A DNA stretch of 64,000 bases from positions 31,043 to 95,042 of the forward strand of contig NZ_RDSR01000011.1 in NCBI RefSeq assembly GCF_003716325.1. The letters are read 5' to 3'. A program made the translations under genes and the position numbers. The notes under the pieces are model-generated. The model did not search any database and was not told the origin of the DNA. It was given only the letters and a program-made list of their open reading frames with translations. Position 1 is the stretch's first letter. Every line of letters starts with the position of its first letter. Of this stretch, positions 51,100 through 60,256 are shown piece after piece. This DNA comes from Cryobacterium tepidiphilum. GTDB taxonomy: Bacteria > Actinomycetota > Actinomycetes > Actinomycetales > Microbacteriaceae.

Positions 51100-51501
51100 T
51101 CAAGCGAGAGCCGCGATGAGGTCCTCGCAGGCTTTCTGGCAGCGCCGGCATGCGGCGCCGCACGCCTGGCAGTGGCTGTGCCGGTGGCTTTCGCACTCGA
51201 TGGCGCACACCTCGCAGGCCGCCGCGCAGGCGCGCAGCTGAGCGAGCGTGACCCTGGGGTCGGTGTCGGTGTGCCGTGACAGCACGCGCGCGGTGGCGCC
51301 GCAGATGTCGGCGCAATCGAGGTCGAGACGGATGCAGCGGGTGAGGCGCTCGAGCTCCTCCTCCGCCAGGCAGGCGTCTGCGCAGGCCGTGCAGGCCTGG
51401 TCACACGCGAGGCAGGCGTCGATGCAGCTGACGTACAGCCCGAGGGGCGACGGTGCGAGGTTTCCCGGGTACGTGTCGATCATGTCCTGTGTGATGCTCA
51501 T
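51100..51501 (-). CDS. Four-helix bundle copper-binding protein
   Basis: 133 residues with 18 Cys spaced along four helices: LGLYVSCIDACLACDQACTA, then CADACLAEEELERLTRCIRL, DCADICGATARVLS and CRRCQKACEDLI. This is the Csp-like family (DUF326) that stores many Cu(I) ions through thiolates inside the bundle. A GGAAGGAG Shine-Dalgarno precedes the ATG. No signal peptide, so it is cytosolic like Csp3. It fits with metal handling by the RND operon elsewhere in the window, but the two are 29 kb apart. Confidence 0.88.
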   Translation of the reverse strand: MSITQDMIDTYPGNLAPSPLGLYVSCIDACLACDQACTACADACLAEEELERLTRCIRLDLDCADICGATARVLSRHTDTDPRVTLAQLRACAAACEVCAIECESHRHSHCQACGAACRRCQKACEDLIAALA

Positions 51502-51525
51502 GGCGTTCTCCTTCCGATGGTGGTG

Positions 51526-52431
51526 TCACGGCGATGGCATCCCGCCGTTGACGTTCAACGTCTCCCCCAGCACGTAGCTGGACTCGGGTGATGCCAGGAA
51601 GACGTACGCGGGTGCCAACTCGGTGGGTTGCCCGGCGCGGCCGAGCGGCGTCGACGCGCCGAACTCCGGGAGGGCGTCCTTCGGCTGCCCGCCGGATACC
51701 TGGAGCGGGGTCCAGATGGGACCGGGGGCGACGCCGTTGACCCGGATGCCGCGGGGCGCGAGCTGCTGGGCGAGCCCCTTCGTGAACGCGTTGATCGCCG
51801 CTTTCGTGGTGGCGTAGTCCAGCAGGATCGGGGACGGCTGGTAGGCCTCGATCGACGTCGTGTTGATGATCGATGATCCGGCCGGCAGGTGAAGGAGGGC
51901 CGCCTTCGTGATCCAGAACATCGCGTACACATTGGTCTTGAACGTCGCGTCGAACTGCTCGTCGGGCAGGTCCTCCAGTTTCTCGCAGAACACCTGCTTG
52001 CCGGCATTGTTGACCACGATGTCCAGGCCGCCGAGTGCCTCCACGGCCTGGGCGACCAGGTTGCGGCAGTGCTCGGCGTCGCGCACGTCGCCCGGCAGCT
52101 TCACGGCCTTTCGCCCGGCCTGCTCGATCAGGCTCGCGATGCGGTCGGCGTCGGGCTGCTCCTCCGGCAGGTACGACAGGGCGACATCGGCGCCCTCCCG
52201 GGCGAAGGCGAGAGCGACGGCGGCACCGATCCCGGAGTCGGCGCCGGTCACGAGGGCCTTGCGGCCCTCCAGCCTTCCGGTGCCCCGGTAGCTGTCCTCA
52301 CCGTGGTCGGCGTGCGGCTGGAGCTTCTGGTCGAGGCCCGGTTCAGGCTGGTCCTGTTCCGGCGGTGAGATCGACGGATACCGCGTGGCCGGGTCCTGGA
52401 AGCGGAGCTGATCGCCCGCCTGGTCACTCAC
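51526..52431 (-). CDS. SDR family oxidoreductase (general stress protein 39-like)
   Basis: 301 residues. The Rossmann motif ALVTGADSGIGAAVALAFAR follows a characteristic 50-residue Pro/Gln-rich N-terminal extension (SISPPEQDQPEPG) seen in the YhdF/YhxC/GsiB-adjacent stress SDRs. The catalytic Ser in SSIINTTSIEAYQ and the Tyr-x-x-x-Lys in LDYATTKAAINA are present; NNAG is conserved. NADP is the likely cofactor (ADxxG with downstream basic residues unclear). The start overlaps the DUF2795 stop by 8 nt. Confidence 0.9.
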   Translation of the reverse strand: MSDQAGDQLRFQDPATRYPSISPPEQDQPEPGLDQKLQPHADHGEDSYRGTGRLEGRKALVTGADSGIGAAVALAFAREGADVALSYLPEEQPDADRIASLIEQAGRKAVKLPGDVRDAEHCRNLVAQAVEALGGLDIVVNNAGKQVFCEKLEDLPDEQFDATFKTNVYAMFWITKAALLHLPAGSSIINTTSIEAYQPSPILLDYATTKAAINAFTKGLAQQLAPRGIRVNGVAPGPIWTPLQVSGGQPKDALPEFGASTPLGRAGQPTELAPAYVFLASPESSYVLGETLNVNGGMPSP

Positions 52432-52618
52432 CGGAGATCGCCTCGCTCACGGCGGTGGGCGCGTCGAAGTCCTGGTCGGGAAGGTTCCGGAGCGCGCCGA
52501 GGACGTTGTCGTCGGCGCCGTTCTTCTCCGCGGCCTGCACGATGTCGTCCCTGCTCGCCGGGTACTCGATGCCGGAGAGGAACTTCTGCACCTGGATGGG
52601 GTTGGGGGTGTCAGGCAT
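52424..52618 (-). CDS. DUF2795 small protein
   Basis: 64 residues from ATG at 52618 with GGAAAG before it. The DUF2795 signature is VQKFLSGIEYPASRDDIVQA, followed by GALRNLPDQDFDAPTAVSEA. Function unknown; commonly found beside stress genes in actinobacteria. It overlaps the SDR gene by 8 nt, so the two are coupled. The glycosyltransferase stop lies 12 nt upstream. Confidence 0.88.
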   Translation of the reverse strand: MPDTPNPIQVQKFLSGIEYPASRDDIVQAAEKNGADDNVLGALRNLPDQDFDAPTAVSEAISGE

Positions 52619-52630
52619 GCTGCTTTCCTT

Positions 52631-53491
52631 TCATGTGAAGACCACGTCGGTGGCCTGTACGTCCCGGTTGGGAACGGTGGTGGGTGCTTCGAGGTGCACA
52701 GCTCCGCTGGGAACGATGCCCGCGCCTCCGTAGGTCTCCATCACGCGCCACTCGGCGGCGACGTCTTCGCCGGCGTGGTCGGGCGGGAGCCGGCTCCAGA
52801 AGCTGAACCCGCCGCACGCGACCAGCGCTTCGCGGGCGTAGAGCACGCATCCGCCGAGCCAGGCGATCTTGTACGCCAGCCACTCGTCGCGGGCGAGGTC
52901 GAGGCCGGCCGCCACGTGGGCGAGGTTCGCCGCATTGTGCAGCGTCCACCGGCCGTACCCGGGCGCGTCCTCGCGCATCCGCTCCGGCTCCACGACACCG
53001 CCGGGCCACGGCTCGAAGGGTTCGGTCTCATGCGGTCGCCGGTCGTCGAGGTAGGACAGGCCCTGCACGGCCGCCCCGACGAACCCGCACCCGAGCGTGG
53101 AGAGGGCGGCGTGCAGGCGGGCCAGCATGCCGGGCTCCAGCCACACGTCGTCGTCGAGGAACAGCACGGCGGGCGCCGCCGATTCGCCCAGGAGGAAGTG
53201 ACGTTGCTCGGCGAGACCCCGGCGCGGCAGGTGCGGCAGGACGCGGACCGGGCGCCCCTGCGCGCGTAGCACGCGCACCATCGCGGCCACGGCCGGGTCG
53301 TCGCCGATGCGCGCGGCCGGTGACTGGTCGCTGATCGTGACGGTGAAGGGCGGATCATCCTGGGCAGCTAACCCGGCGAGCGTGACAGCGAGCTCCGCCG
53401 CCCTGCCCGACGTGGGAACCAGCACATCGACGGCAGTGTCGCCGGGAACGAGCTCGCGGGCCCACTCGGCCGCCGTGCGCCGCGACGTCAT
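52631..53491 (-). CDS. Glycosyltransferase family 2
   Basis: 286 residues. A GT-A fold: VDVLVPTSGRAAELAVTLAG at the nucleotide site and the DxD equivalent in AVLFLDDDVWLEPGMLAR. A catalytic-base acid lies in the PPDHAGEDVAAEW region. It transfers a nucleotide-activated sugar; donor and acceptor are unknown. It overlaps the HldE-like gene by 4 nt upstream, linking it to heptose chemistry. Confidence 0.88.
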   Translation of the reverse strand: MTSRRTAAEWARELVPGDTAVDVLVPTSGRAAELAVTLAGLAAQDDPPFTVTISDQSPAARIGDDPAVAAMVRVLRAQGRPVRVLPHLPRRGLAEQRHFLLGESAAPAVLFLDDDVWLEPGMLARLHAALSTLGCGFVGAAVQGLSYLDDRRPHETEPFEPWPGGVVEPERMREDAPGYGRWTLHNAANLAHVAAGLDLARDEWLAYKIAWLGGCVLYAREALVACGGFSFWSRLPPDHAGEDVAAEWRVMETYGGAGIVPSGAVHLEAPTTVPNRDVQATDVVFT

Positions 53492-54984
53492 ACGTCGACC
53501 ACCGCCTCCGGCCCGTGGCCGGTCCCGAGGATGCGCTCCACGACGGCGGTCGTCGACTGGGCTGGGACATAGTCGAGGATGCGGACCTCCCCGCCGTAGC
53601 CGGTCACGACGTCGCTCTCCTCGAGCATCTGCGGCGTGTAGTCGCCGCCCTTGGCGTACACGTCGGGCCGGATGCGCTCGATCAGGGGAATCGGTGTGTC
53701 GGTGTCGAAGATGGTCACGTAGTCCACGCTGGCCAGGGCGGAGAGCAGGCCGGCCCGGTCCTCGGCCCGGTTGACCGGGCGGCCTTCGCCCTTCAGCCGT
53801 CGGGTGGACTCGTCGCCGTTGACCGCCACCACGAGCACGTCACCGAGGGCCCGCGCCTGGTTGAGCGACGCGGTGTGGCCCGGGTGCAGCACGTCGAAGC
53901 ATCCGTTGGTGAGCACGATGCGCCGGCCGTTGCCGCGCTCGACCGCGAGCCGGGTCGCCAGTTCCTCCTCGTCGAGCACCTCGGCACTGTGGCCCAGGTG
54001 GTGCGCAAGGTCGTCGGTCGAGCAGACCGAGGTGCCGAACCGGCGCACCACGACATCGGCGGCGGCCTGGGCGAAATCGGCGCTGGCGGTGAGCGGACGC
54101 CCGGTGCTCCGGGCGACGGTCAGCGCGGCGACGAAGGTGTCCCCGGCGCCGGAGGCCTGCTTCTCTGCGACCGGGACGGCCCAGGTTCGGTACGCGGGAA
54201 GGTCGCGGGTCAGGAGCACGGTTCCGTCGCGGTCGAGGGTGACGACGATCGCCTCGCTGCCCGTCGCCTGGAAGAGCTCTGCGGCGTGCTCCGCGAACCA
54301 CGCGGGTCGGTCGCCGCCCGGGGGCAGGTCGGCCGCGATGAGACGGGCCGCCTCGTGCGCATTGGGGGTGGCGAGGTCCGGCCGGAGCGAGGACCACCTG
54401 GACGGGTCATGCGCGTCGACCACCGTCAGCCGCGGCCTCACGGTGCGGCCGGCCAGGGCCGCGACGACGGTGGCGCTGAGGGCGCGGGAGCCGTAGTCGC
54501 AGATCACCTCCGCGTCAGCCCCGGCGCCCGCGGCGAGGGCCGCCTCGGCCAGCGCATCGACCGTGGCAGCCGGGTAGTCGCCTGAGAAGGTGTCGTCCAC
54601 GCGCACCAGCACCTGCCCGGCGCCGAGGATGCGGGTCTTCGTCGTGGTCGTGACGCCGCCGGAGCTGAGCAGGCCTGATAGGTCGATGCCCGCCGCCCCC
54701 AGCAGGTCCCGCAGCAGGCGGCCGGCCTCGTCGTCGCCGATCACGCCCACGGCTCGCACCCGGGCTCCCAGGGCGGCCAGGTTCATGGCGGTGTTGGCAG
54801 CTCCTCCGGGCGCGTAGCTGCGGCTTTCGATGTCGACGACGGGGGCCGGCGCCTCCCGGGCCATGCGCTCGCTGGTGCCCCGCCACCATCCGTCGAGGAG
54901 GAAGTCGCCGAGCACCGCCACGACCGGCGACTGCTGTCGGATGGCGCGCGCGAGTCCCGGGGAGACGTGCTCTGGTCCGCTCAC
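53488..54984 (-). CDS. hldE: HldE-like bifunctional heptose-7-phosphate kinase / heptose-1-phosphate nucleotidyltransferase
   Basis: 498 residues from GTG at 54984, strongly supported by AAAGGAGG 5 nt upstream; the open frame reaches 55050. The N-terminal PfkB kinase shows VAVLGDFLLDGWWRGTSER, SYAPGGAANTAMNLAALGAR and the anion-hole GAGDTFVAAL. The C-terminal cytidylyltransferase-like domain has LTNGCFDVLHPGHTASLNQA and KGGDYTPQMLEESDVV. The same fusion in E. coli makes ADP-glycero-manno-heptose with GmhA and GmhB. The nucleotide used here is not certain. Confidence 0.88.
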   Translation of the reverse strand: MSGPEHVSPGLARAIRQQSPVVAVLGDFLLDGWWRGTSERMAREAPAPVVDIESRSYAPGGAANTAMNLAALGARVRAVGVIGDDEAGRLLRDLLGAAGIDLSGLLSSGGVTTTTKTRILGAGQVLVRVDDTFSGDYPAATVDALAEAALAAGAGADAEVICDYGSRALSATVVAALAGRTVRPRLTVVDAHDPSRWSSLRPDLATPNAHEAARLIAADLPPGGDRPAWFAEHAAELFQATGSEAIVVTLDRDGTVLLTRDLPAYRTWAVPVAEKQASGAGDTFVAALTVARSTGRPLTASADFAQAAADVVVRRFGTSVCSTDDLAHHLGHSAEVLDEEELATRLAVERGNGRRIVLTNGCFDVLHPGHTASLNQARALGDVLVVAVNGDESTRRLKGEGRPVNRAEDRAGLLSALASVDYVTIFDTDTPIPLIERIRPDVYAKGGDYTPQMLEESDVVTGYGGEVRILDYVPAQSTTAVVERILGTGHGPEAVVDV

Positions 54985-55162
54985 TGCTCCTCCTTTGTCA
55001 GCGCCCCGCCGCGTGGAAGCGACAAAGAGTGTCACCTGCCCGGTACCCATTTCCCACCGCGCTACACGCGCAACCTACCGGCGAACATCGCATCCCGCGA
55101 CCGGTCCTCCAGGGGAATCCGCTGTGCGTTTGCCGCACCCCGAAGCCGGGAACAGGACATGC

Positions 55163-56284
55163 ATGCGACGTGTCCAGCATCCCGAGCCTTTCGACGACGT
55201 GCGCCGGATCGCCGTCCTCCGCGGAGGCGGCCTCGGGGACCTGATGTTCGCCGAGCCCGCGCTCCGCGCCCTCGCGCACGCCTACCCCGCGGCGCAGATC
55301 ACGCTCATGTGCTTTCCCGCCCAGGCGGCCCTGCTGGCCGGGCGCCCCTCCCCCGTGCACCACATCGAGGTGCTTCCCGTGGTGCCGGGCATCCGCCCCG
55401 GTGTGGAGGACCCGCCGGCCGCCGAGGCCTGGCTGCAGCGGATGCGAGACGAACACTTCGACCTGGCCGTGCAGGTCCACGGGGGCGGCCGCTACTCCAA
55501 CCCGTTCCTGCTGCAACTCGGCGCCCGCCACACCGTGGGCCTGGCCACCGCGGAGGCAGCGCCCCTCGAACGGACCATGCCCTACGTCTATTACCAGCAC
55601 GAGGTCCTCCGCGCCCTGGAGGTGGTGGCGCTGGCGGGCGCGCAGCCCGTCGCGCTCGAAGCCGAACTGGAGGTCACCGACGACGACCGGCGGCGGGCCG
55701 CACCGCTGCTGCCGGCAGGGGACGGTCCGCTCCTGGTCATCCATCCCGGCGCCACCGACCCGCGACGGCGATGGCCGGCGGATCGCTTCGCCGAGGTGGC
55801 GGCGCAGGCCGTCGCATCCGGCATGCGAGTGGCCGCCGTGGCCGACGCATCCGAGGCCGAGATCGCCGACGCGATCGTCGACCGGGCACGGGATTCGACC
55901 CGGCCTGTCGACGCGGGGAGGCTGGTGTCGCTCGCCGGGCGCGCGGACCTCGGACAGTTGATGGGGATCTTCGCGCACGCCGCCGTGGTGCTCGGCAACG
56001 ACAGCGGCCCCCGTCACCTGGCACAGGCGGCGGGGGCCCCGACAGTGGGCATCTACTGGGTCGGCAACCTGATCAACGCGGGGCCGCTCACGCGGGCGCA
56101 CCAGCGCGCGCTCGTGTCGTGGACGAACCGGTGCCCGGAGTGCGACATCGACGTGACGCAGAGCGGGGCGGAGCGCTGCGAGCATGACGTGTCCTTCGTG
56201 ACCGACGTGTCGGTGCGGGACGCGCTGGAAGCCATCCTGGCCGTGACCCGGGTCACGGCCAGGAGTCATCCTCTTCCGGTGTGA
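55163..56284 (+). CDS. Glycosyltransferase family 9 (heptosyltransferase-like)
   Basis: 373 residues from ATG at 55163 (AGGA 7 nt upstream); an open frame reaches 54830 antisense to the HldE gene. GT-B/GT9 marks: IAVLRGGGLGDLMFAEPALR at the N-terminus and the sugar-nucleotide part LLVIHPGATDPRRRWPADRF, then VVLGNDSGPRHLAQAAGAP. GT9 contains LPS heptosyltransferases WaaC and WaaF. Near the end are CPECDIDVTQSGAERCEHD with three Cys. Divergent from hldE with 178 nt between. Confidence 0.9.
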   Translation: MRRVQHPEPFDDVRRIAVLRGGGLGDLMFAEPALRALAHAYPAAQITLMCFPAQAALLAGRPSPVHHIEVLPVVPGIRPGVEDPPAAEAWLQRMRDEHFDLAVQVHGGGRYSNPFLLQLGARHTVGLATAEAAPLERTMPYVYYQHEVLRALEVVALAGAQPVALEAELEVTDDDRRRAAPLLPAGDGPLLVIHPGATDPRRRWPADRFAEVAAQAVASGMRVAAVADASEAEIADAIVDRARDSTRPVDAGRLVSLAGRADLGQLMGIFAHAAVVLGNDSGPRHLAQAAGAPTVGIYWVGNLINAGPLTRAHQRALVSWTNRCPECDIDVTQSGAERCEHDVSFVTDVSVRDALEAILAVTRVTARSHPLPV

Positions 56285-56948
56285 TCACGAGCTCGCGGAT
56301 CTCGCAGCCCGTGGGCTGCTGCAGCGCGAACAGCACGGCGTCGGCCACGCGGGCGGGATCGATGAGTTTGGACTCGTCGTGCGGCTTGTACTTCTCGTCG
56401 CGGTCGTCGAAGAAGCGGGTGCGCATCCCCGCGGGGATGAGCGTCGTGACCCCGATCTCGCCGCGGGTCTCGGCCGCGAGTGCGCGGGTGAAGCCGATGA
56501 CGCCGAACTTCGACGCGCAGTAGGCCGTCGCATCCGACACCGCCTTCAGCCCGAGCGAGGACGCGACCGTAACGACGCGCCCGTGGCTGCGCTTGAGGTA
56601 CGGCAGCGCGGCCTGGGCGACAGCCGCAGTGCCGAACAGGTTCACCATGATCACGCGTTCCCACTCCACGGGGTCCACCTCGTCGAGGCGACCGCAGCGG
56701 TCGATGCCCGCCGCCGTGACTATCGCGTCGAGACCGCCGTGCGCCTCCGCCGCCGCCGTCACCGCCTGGCGGGTGGTGGCGGTGTCGGAGACGTCGACCA
56801 CCCACGACGATTCGATTCCCTCGGCCTTCACCCGGTCGAACACGATCGGGGTGCCGTCGGCGTCGGCGACGGCCTTTGCGACGGCGGCACCGAGGCCCGA
56901 CGCGCCGCCGGTGATGAGTACGCGTCCTGGAGATACTGTCTCAGTCAC
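56253..56948 (-). CDS. SDR family oxidoreductase
   Basis: 231 residues. GRVLITGGASGLGAAVAKAV is the cofactor loop; VTVASSLGLKAVSDATAYCASK carries Ser and the Tyr-x-x-x-Lys catalytic pair. It is a classical SDR and does not look like the extended-SDR epimerase HldD of LPS synthesis. It is the last gene of the heptose operon, 31 nt after the second HldE-like gene. Its 3' end overlaps the convergent GT9 gene by 32 nt. Substrate unknown. Confidence 0.88.
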   Translation of the reverse strand: MTETVSPGRVLITGGASGLGAAVAKAVADADGTPIVFDRVKAEGIESSWVVDVSDTATTRQAVTAAAEAHGGLDAIVTAAGIDRCGRLDEVDPVEWERVIMVNLFGTAAVAQAALPYLKRSHGRVVTVASSLGLKAVSDATAYCASKFGVIGFTRALAAETRGEIGVTTLIPAGMRTRFFDDRDEKYKPHDESKLIDPARVADAVLFALQQPTGCEIRELVITPEEDDSWP

Positions 56949-56979
56949 TCACTGCTCCTTTACTTCGATGGCTTCTGGT

Positions 56980-58347
56980 TCAGCTGACCCGGGCGAGCGC
57001 GGAGGCCAGCCGGGAGGTGGAACGTGCGGGGTGGTACGGCACCGTCACGGTGCAGCCGCCCCAGCTCGTGATGAGCGGCGCCTCGGGCAGGTCGTCGACG
57101 GAGTAGTCGCCGCCCTTCACCCAGACGTCGGGGCGGAGCCGGCGGAGCGCCTCCTCGGGGCTGTTCTCCTCGAACACGAGGACGGCATCGACGCATTCGA
57201 GGGCGAGCAACAGGTCGACCCGGTCGGCTTCGGCGATGATGGGGCGTTCGGCACCTTTCAGGCGGCGAACGGATGCGTCGGAGTTGAGGCAGACGATGAG
57301 GCAGTCACCGAGTCCGCGGGCGGCCGACAGGGTGCGCGCGTGCCCGGCGTGCAGGAGGTCGAAGCATCCGCCGGTCGCCACCACGGTGCCGCCGGCGGCG
57401 CGCACGGCGGCAGCCACGGTCAGTGCGTCGCCGGCGGGTCCACCGATCTGCACCGGCCAGCGCCCCGCGCCCATGCCCGCCACGCCACCCGCGGCGAGGA
57501 AACCGGACGCCGAGCGAACGGCGACGGCGGTCGCCGCGGCCACCGCGGAGCCGCCCTGCAGCTCGCGGACGAGCGTCGCCGCCAGCCGGTCTCCGGCGCC
57601 GCAGGGGTCGGTCGCCGCCACGGCCGGCGCGGGCACCACGACCGGTCCCCTCGGCGCGTCGAGGGAGCAGAGCAGCGCCCCGGATGCGCCCATCGTCACG
57701 ATGACGGCGCGGGCATCCCACGCCTCACGCAGCCGCTCGCCGGCGTGCACGGCCAGCGGCAGGCCGGTTCCGGTGGCGCCGGAGAACGCGCGCGCCTCGG
57801 CGAGGTTGGGGGTGACGGCGGCGAGCCCCGGCACGGGAACCGCCCCGCGCGGGTGCGGGTCCCACACGACCGGGACGGATCCTGCCCGCGCCGCTATGGC
57901 GGCGCGGATGCGTTCGTCGGCGGCGACGCCGCGCCCGTAGTCGGCGACGAGGACGGCGTCGGCCGCCTCGATGGCGGCGATCATGGCCTCGGTGACGGTG
58001 GGTGTCGCCGGGTCGACACATCCTTCGTCGATGCGGGCGATCGCCTGCTGCGCGGCGCGGAGCCGGGTCTTCACGGGCGTGGGTCCGTTGGAGGCACCGG
58101 CGACGACCGTGATCCCGTAGAGCGCGTCGCGAAGGTCACCGGAGCGGCCGTCGTCGGAGAGGACGGTGACCAGCAGCACGTCTTCCCCGTCATCGGCCAG
58201 CATCCGCGCGACGAGGCCTGCGCCGCCGGCCCGCATGACGGAGCGGGCGACGTCGATGACCGGCACGGGAGCGTCGGGACTCAGCCGCTCGGCGGAACCG
58301 CTGAGGTCGACGTCGAGCAGCGTATCGCCGACCACGACGATGCTCAT
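56980..58347 (-). CDS. Second HldE-like kinase/nucleotidyltransferase fusion
   Basis: 455 residues from ATG at 58347. PfkB part: SIVVVGDTLLDVDLSGSAER, SVMRAGGAGLVARMLADDGE and the anion hole TDPCGAGDRLAATLVRELQG. Nucleotidyltransferase part: VATGGCFDLLHAGHARTLSA and WVKGGDYSVDDLPEAPLITS. It is a paralogue of the gene at 53488-54984 and diverges considerably. It overlaps the SIS isomerase gene by 4 nt. Two fusions in one cluster could serve two sugars or two steps. Confidence 0.85.
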   Translation of the reverse strand: MSIVVVGDTLLDVDLSGSAERLSPDAPVPVIDVARSVMRAGGAGLVARMLADDGEDVLLVTVLSDDGRSGDLRDALYGITVVAGASNGPTPVKTRLRAAQQAIARIDEGCVDPATPTVTEAMIAAIEAADAVLVADYGRGVAADERIRAAIAARAGSVPVVWDPHPRGAVPVPGLAAVTPNLAEARAFSGATGTGLPLAVHAGERLREAWDARAVIVTMGASGALLCSLDAPRGPVVVPAPAVAATDPCGAGDRLAATLVRELQGGSAVAAATAVAVRSASGFLAAGGVAGMGAGRWPVQIGGPAGDALTVAAAVRAAGGTVVATGGCFDLLHAGHARTLSAARGLGDCLIVCLNSDASVRRLKGAERPIIAEADRVDLLLALECVDAVLVFEENSPEEALRRLRPDVWVKGGDYSVDDLPEAPLITSWGGCTVTVPYHPARSTSRLASALARVS

Positions 58348-59009
58348 CGCACACCGCCGGGCCGCACGGCGGCGACCGGGGCCGTGACGGCGGGGCTCCC
58401 CAGGTAAGCGTCGAAGGCGCAGCAGATGGCGTGGATGGCGATGAGCTGGCCCTCCTGCACGTTCGAGGCGCGGCTGTCCAGGCCGATCCAGTCGTCGCAG
58501 CGCTCGGCGAGCGGGTTCGGGCCGGGGCCGGTGAGGGCCCAGGCGGTGGCCCCGGCGGCACCGGCGGCCTCGGCGGCGCGCAACAGGTTGGGGCTGCGAC
58601 CGCTCGTGGACAGCAACAGCACGATGTCGCCGGGACGCGCGTGGGCGGTGACCTGCCTCGCGAACACCTCGTCGAACCCGTAGTCGTTGCCGATGGCCGT
58701 GACGCTCGATGAGTCGGCGTGCAGGGCGATGGCCGAGAACGGGGGCCGGTCCCCCTCGAACCGGCCGACGATCTCGGCGCTCAGGTGCTGCGCCTCGGCC
58801 GCCGACCCGCCGTTGCCGCACGTCAGCAGCCGGTGGCCGCCGATCAGCCGGGTGCAGAGTTCCCGGCCCCATTCGCTGAGGTGGCCCGCCTCGGCTGCCA
58901 GCTGGGTGACGACGTCCCCGAGGCCCGACAAGTGCTCGAGGACGATGCCCGCACCGACGGTCTCCGGTGTCGGGGCTGCGACCAGGTTCCGTACCGCTTG
59001 CACCCTCAC
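58344..59009 (-). CDS. SIS domain sugar isomerase (GmhA-like)
   Basis: 221 residues from GTG at 59009, which overlaps the previous stop (GTGA). SIS fold: GGHRLLTCGNGGSAAEAQHL, then FSAIALHADSSSVTAIGNDY and IVLLLSTSGRSPNLLRAAEA. These are GmhA signatures; GmhA turns sedoheptulose-7-phosphate into glycero-manno-heptose-7-phosphate. The GmhA metal-site His residues (AQHLSAE) are visible. It is within the tight operon with the kinase and phosphatase genes. Confidence 0.88.
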   Translation of the reverse strand: MRVQAVRNLVAAPTPETVGAGIVLEHLSGLGDVVTQLAAEAGHLSEWGRELCTRLIGGHRLLTCGNGGSAAEAQHLSAEIVGRFEGDRPPFSAIALHADSSSVTAIGNDYGFDEVFARQVTAHARPGDIVLLLSTSGRSPNLLRAAEAAGAAGATAWALTGPGPNPLAERCDDWIGLDSRASNVQEGQLIAIHAICCAFDAYLGSPAVTAPVAAVRPGGVR

Positions 59010-60256
59010 AACGCACCTCCGTCGGCCGTGAGGTCGGTCACGGGGTCGGCCTGGGCCAGGATCCCCCGGTAGACCTTCGCGGTCGTCTGGGCGACGCGGT
59101 TCCAGGTGTACCGCGTGCGGCTCCTGGTGCGGCCCATGCGGCCGAGTTCCGCCGCTCGCGCCGGGTCGTCGACGATCTGCAGGATCGCCTCGGCGACCGC
59201 TTCCGGGTCGCGAGGCGGCACGTGGATGCCCGTGACGCCGTCGACGACCGTGTCGATGAGTCCTCCCACGGAGGCGGCGATGACAGGCACGCCGCACGCC
59301 ATCGCTTCCAGCGGCACGATTCCGAACGGCTCGTACCAGGGGACGCAGACGACGGCGTTGGCGGAGCGCAAGATTCTCGGCAGGTCGGCCTGCGGCACCT
59401 GCCCGCGCACGACGACCTGATCGGCGACGTCCAGCTCATCCGCGAGCCGGATCATCCGCCGCGCTTCGGGGTCGGCTGCCGGGTCGCTCGCGCCGCCCGA
59501 CCCGCCGACGATGACGAGCTCGACGTCGGTGCGGCCGGCGTGCTTCAGTGCGGCGAGCGCTCGGATGGCGATGTCGACCCCCTTGCGCGGCACGAGCCGC
59601 CCGACGACGGCGATGCGTGCACGGTTCCCGCGCTCCTCCGCGGGGCCGTCGGGTCGGAACAGTGCGGAGTCCACGCCGCACGGTGCGACGGAGATCGAGC
59701 GCGCGTCGACCCCCATGGCGCGCAGTTCGAAGACCTCGTCGGAGCAGGTTGCGATGACCCCGTCGACATTCCGCCCCACCCAGGGTTCGAGCCAGGCGCG
59801 CTCGTTGGGACTGGTGTCGTCCGCGCCCTGGTGCCGGCGCTTCACGGTGCCGAGGGCGTGGAACGTCTGCAGGACGGGAATGTCGGCGTCGGTCGCCCGC
59901 ACCGCGTCCAGCGCGGCCAGGCCAGACATCCAGAAATGGGCGTGCACCACGTCTGGCCGCACGCCGGCCCAGTCGCGAGCGATGCCGGCGCCGAGCTCGG
60001 GCATGTACGGCAGCAGCTCGTCCTTGGGAATGTGCCGGGCGGGTCCGGCAGTGACGTGCACGACCTCGACACCGGGTGCCGCGTCGACTCGCTCGGCTAG
60101 GCCCGGATCATCCCGGCGCGTGTAGACCGTCACGGTATGGCCGAGCCGGGCCAGCGCGGAGGAGAGGGCCGCGACGTGCACATTCTGGCCTCCCGCGTCG
60201 ACGCCGCCGAGGGCGGCGAGCGGGCTGGCGTGTTCGGACACCATGGATATCCTCAT
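59006..60256 (-). CDS. Glycosyltransferase family 4 (GT-B)
   Basis: 416 residues from ATG at 60256 with AGAGGAG 7 nt before it. GT4 marks: SPLAALGGVDAGGQNVHVAA (acceptor side) and PWYEPFGIVPLEAMACGVPV with the E-x7-E motif, plus RLVPRKGVDIAIRAL. Resembles MshA/sucrose-phosphate-synthase-type retaining transferases. Donor and acceptor unknown. Overlaps neighbours on both sides by 4 nt. Confidence 0.9.
   Translation of the reverse strand: MRISMVSEHASPLAALGGVDAGGQNVHVAALSSALARLGHTVTVYTRRDDPGLAERVDAAPGVEVVHVTAGPARHIPKDELLPYMPELGAGIARDWAGVRPDVVHAHFWMSGLAALDAVRATDADIPVLQTFHALGTVKRRHQGADDTSPNERAWLEPWVGRNVDGVIATCSDEVFELRAMGVDARSISVAPCGVDSALFRPDGPAEERGNRARIAVVGRLVPRKGVDIAIRALAALKHAGRTDVELVIVGGSGGASDPAADPEARRMIRLADELDVADQVVVRGQVPQADLPRILRSANAVVCVPWYEPFGIVPLEAMACGVPVIAASVGGLIDTVVDGVTGIHVPPRDPEAVAEAILQIVDDPARAAELGRMGRTRSRTRYTWNRVAQTTAKVYRGILAQADPVTDLTADGGAL

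Noticed and set aside
56980..59016. A single 678-residue protein spanning the SIS and HldE-like region
   Set aside because: The N-terminal part is the SIS gene read in the wrong frame; the HldE-like protein starts at ATG 58347.
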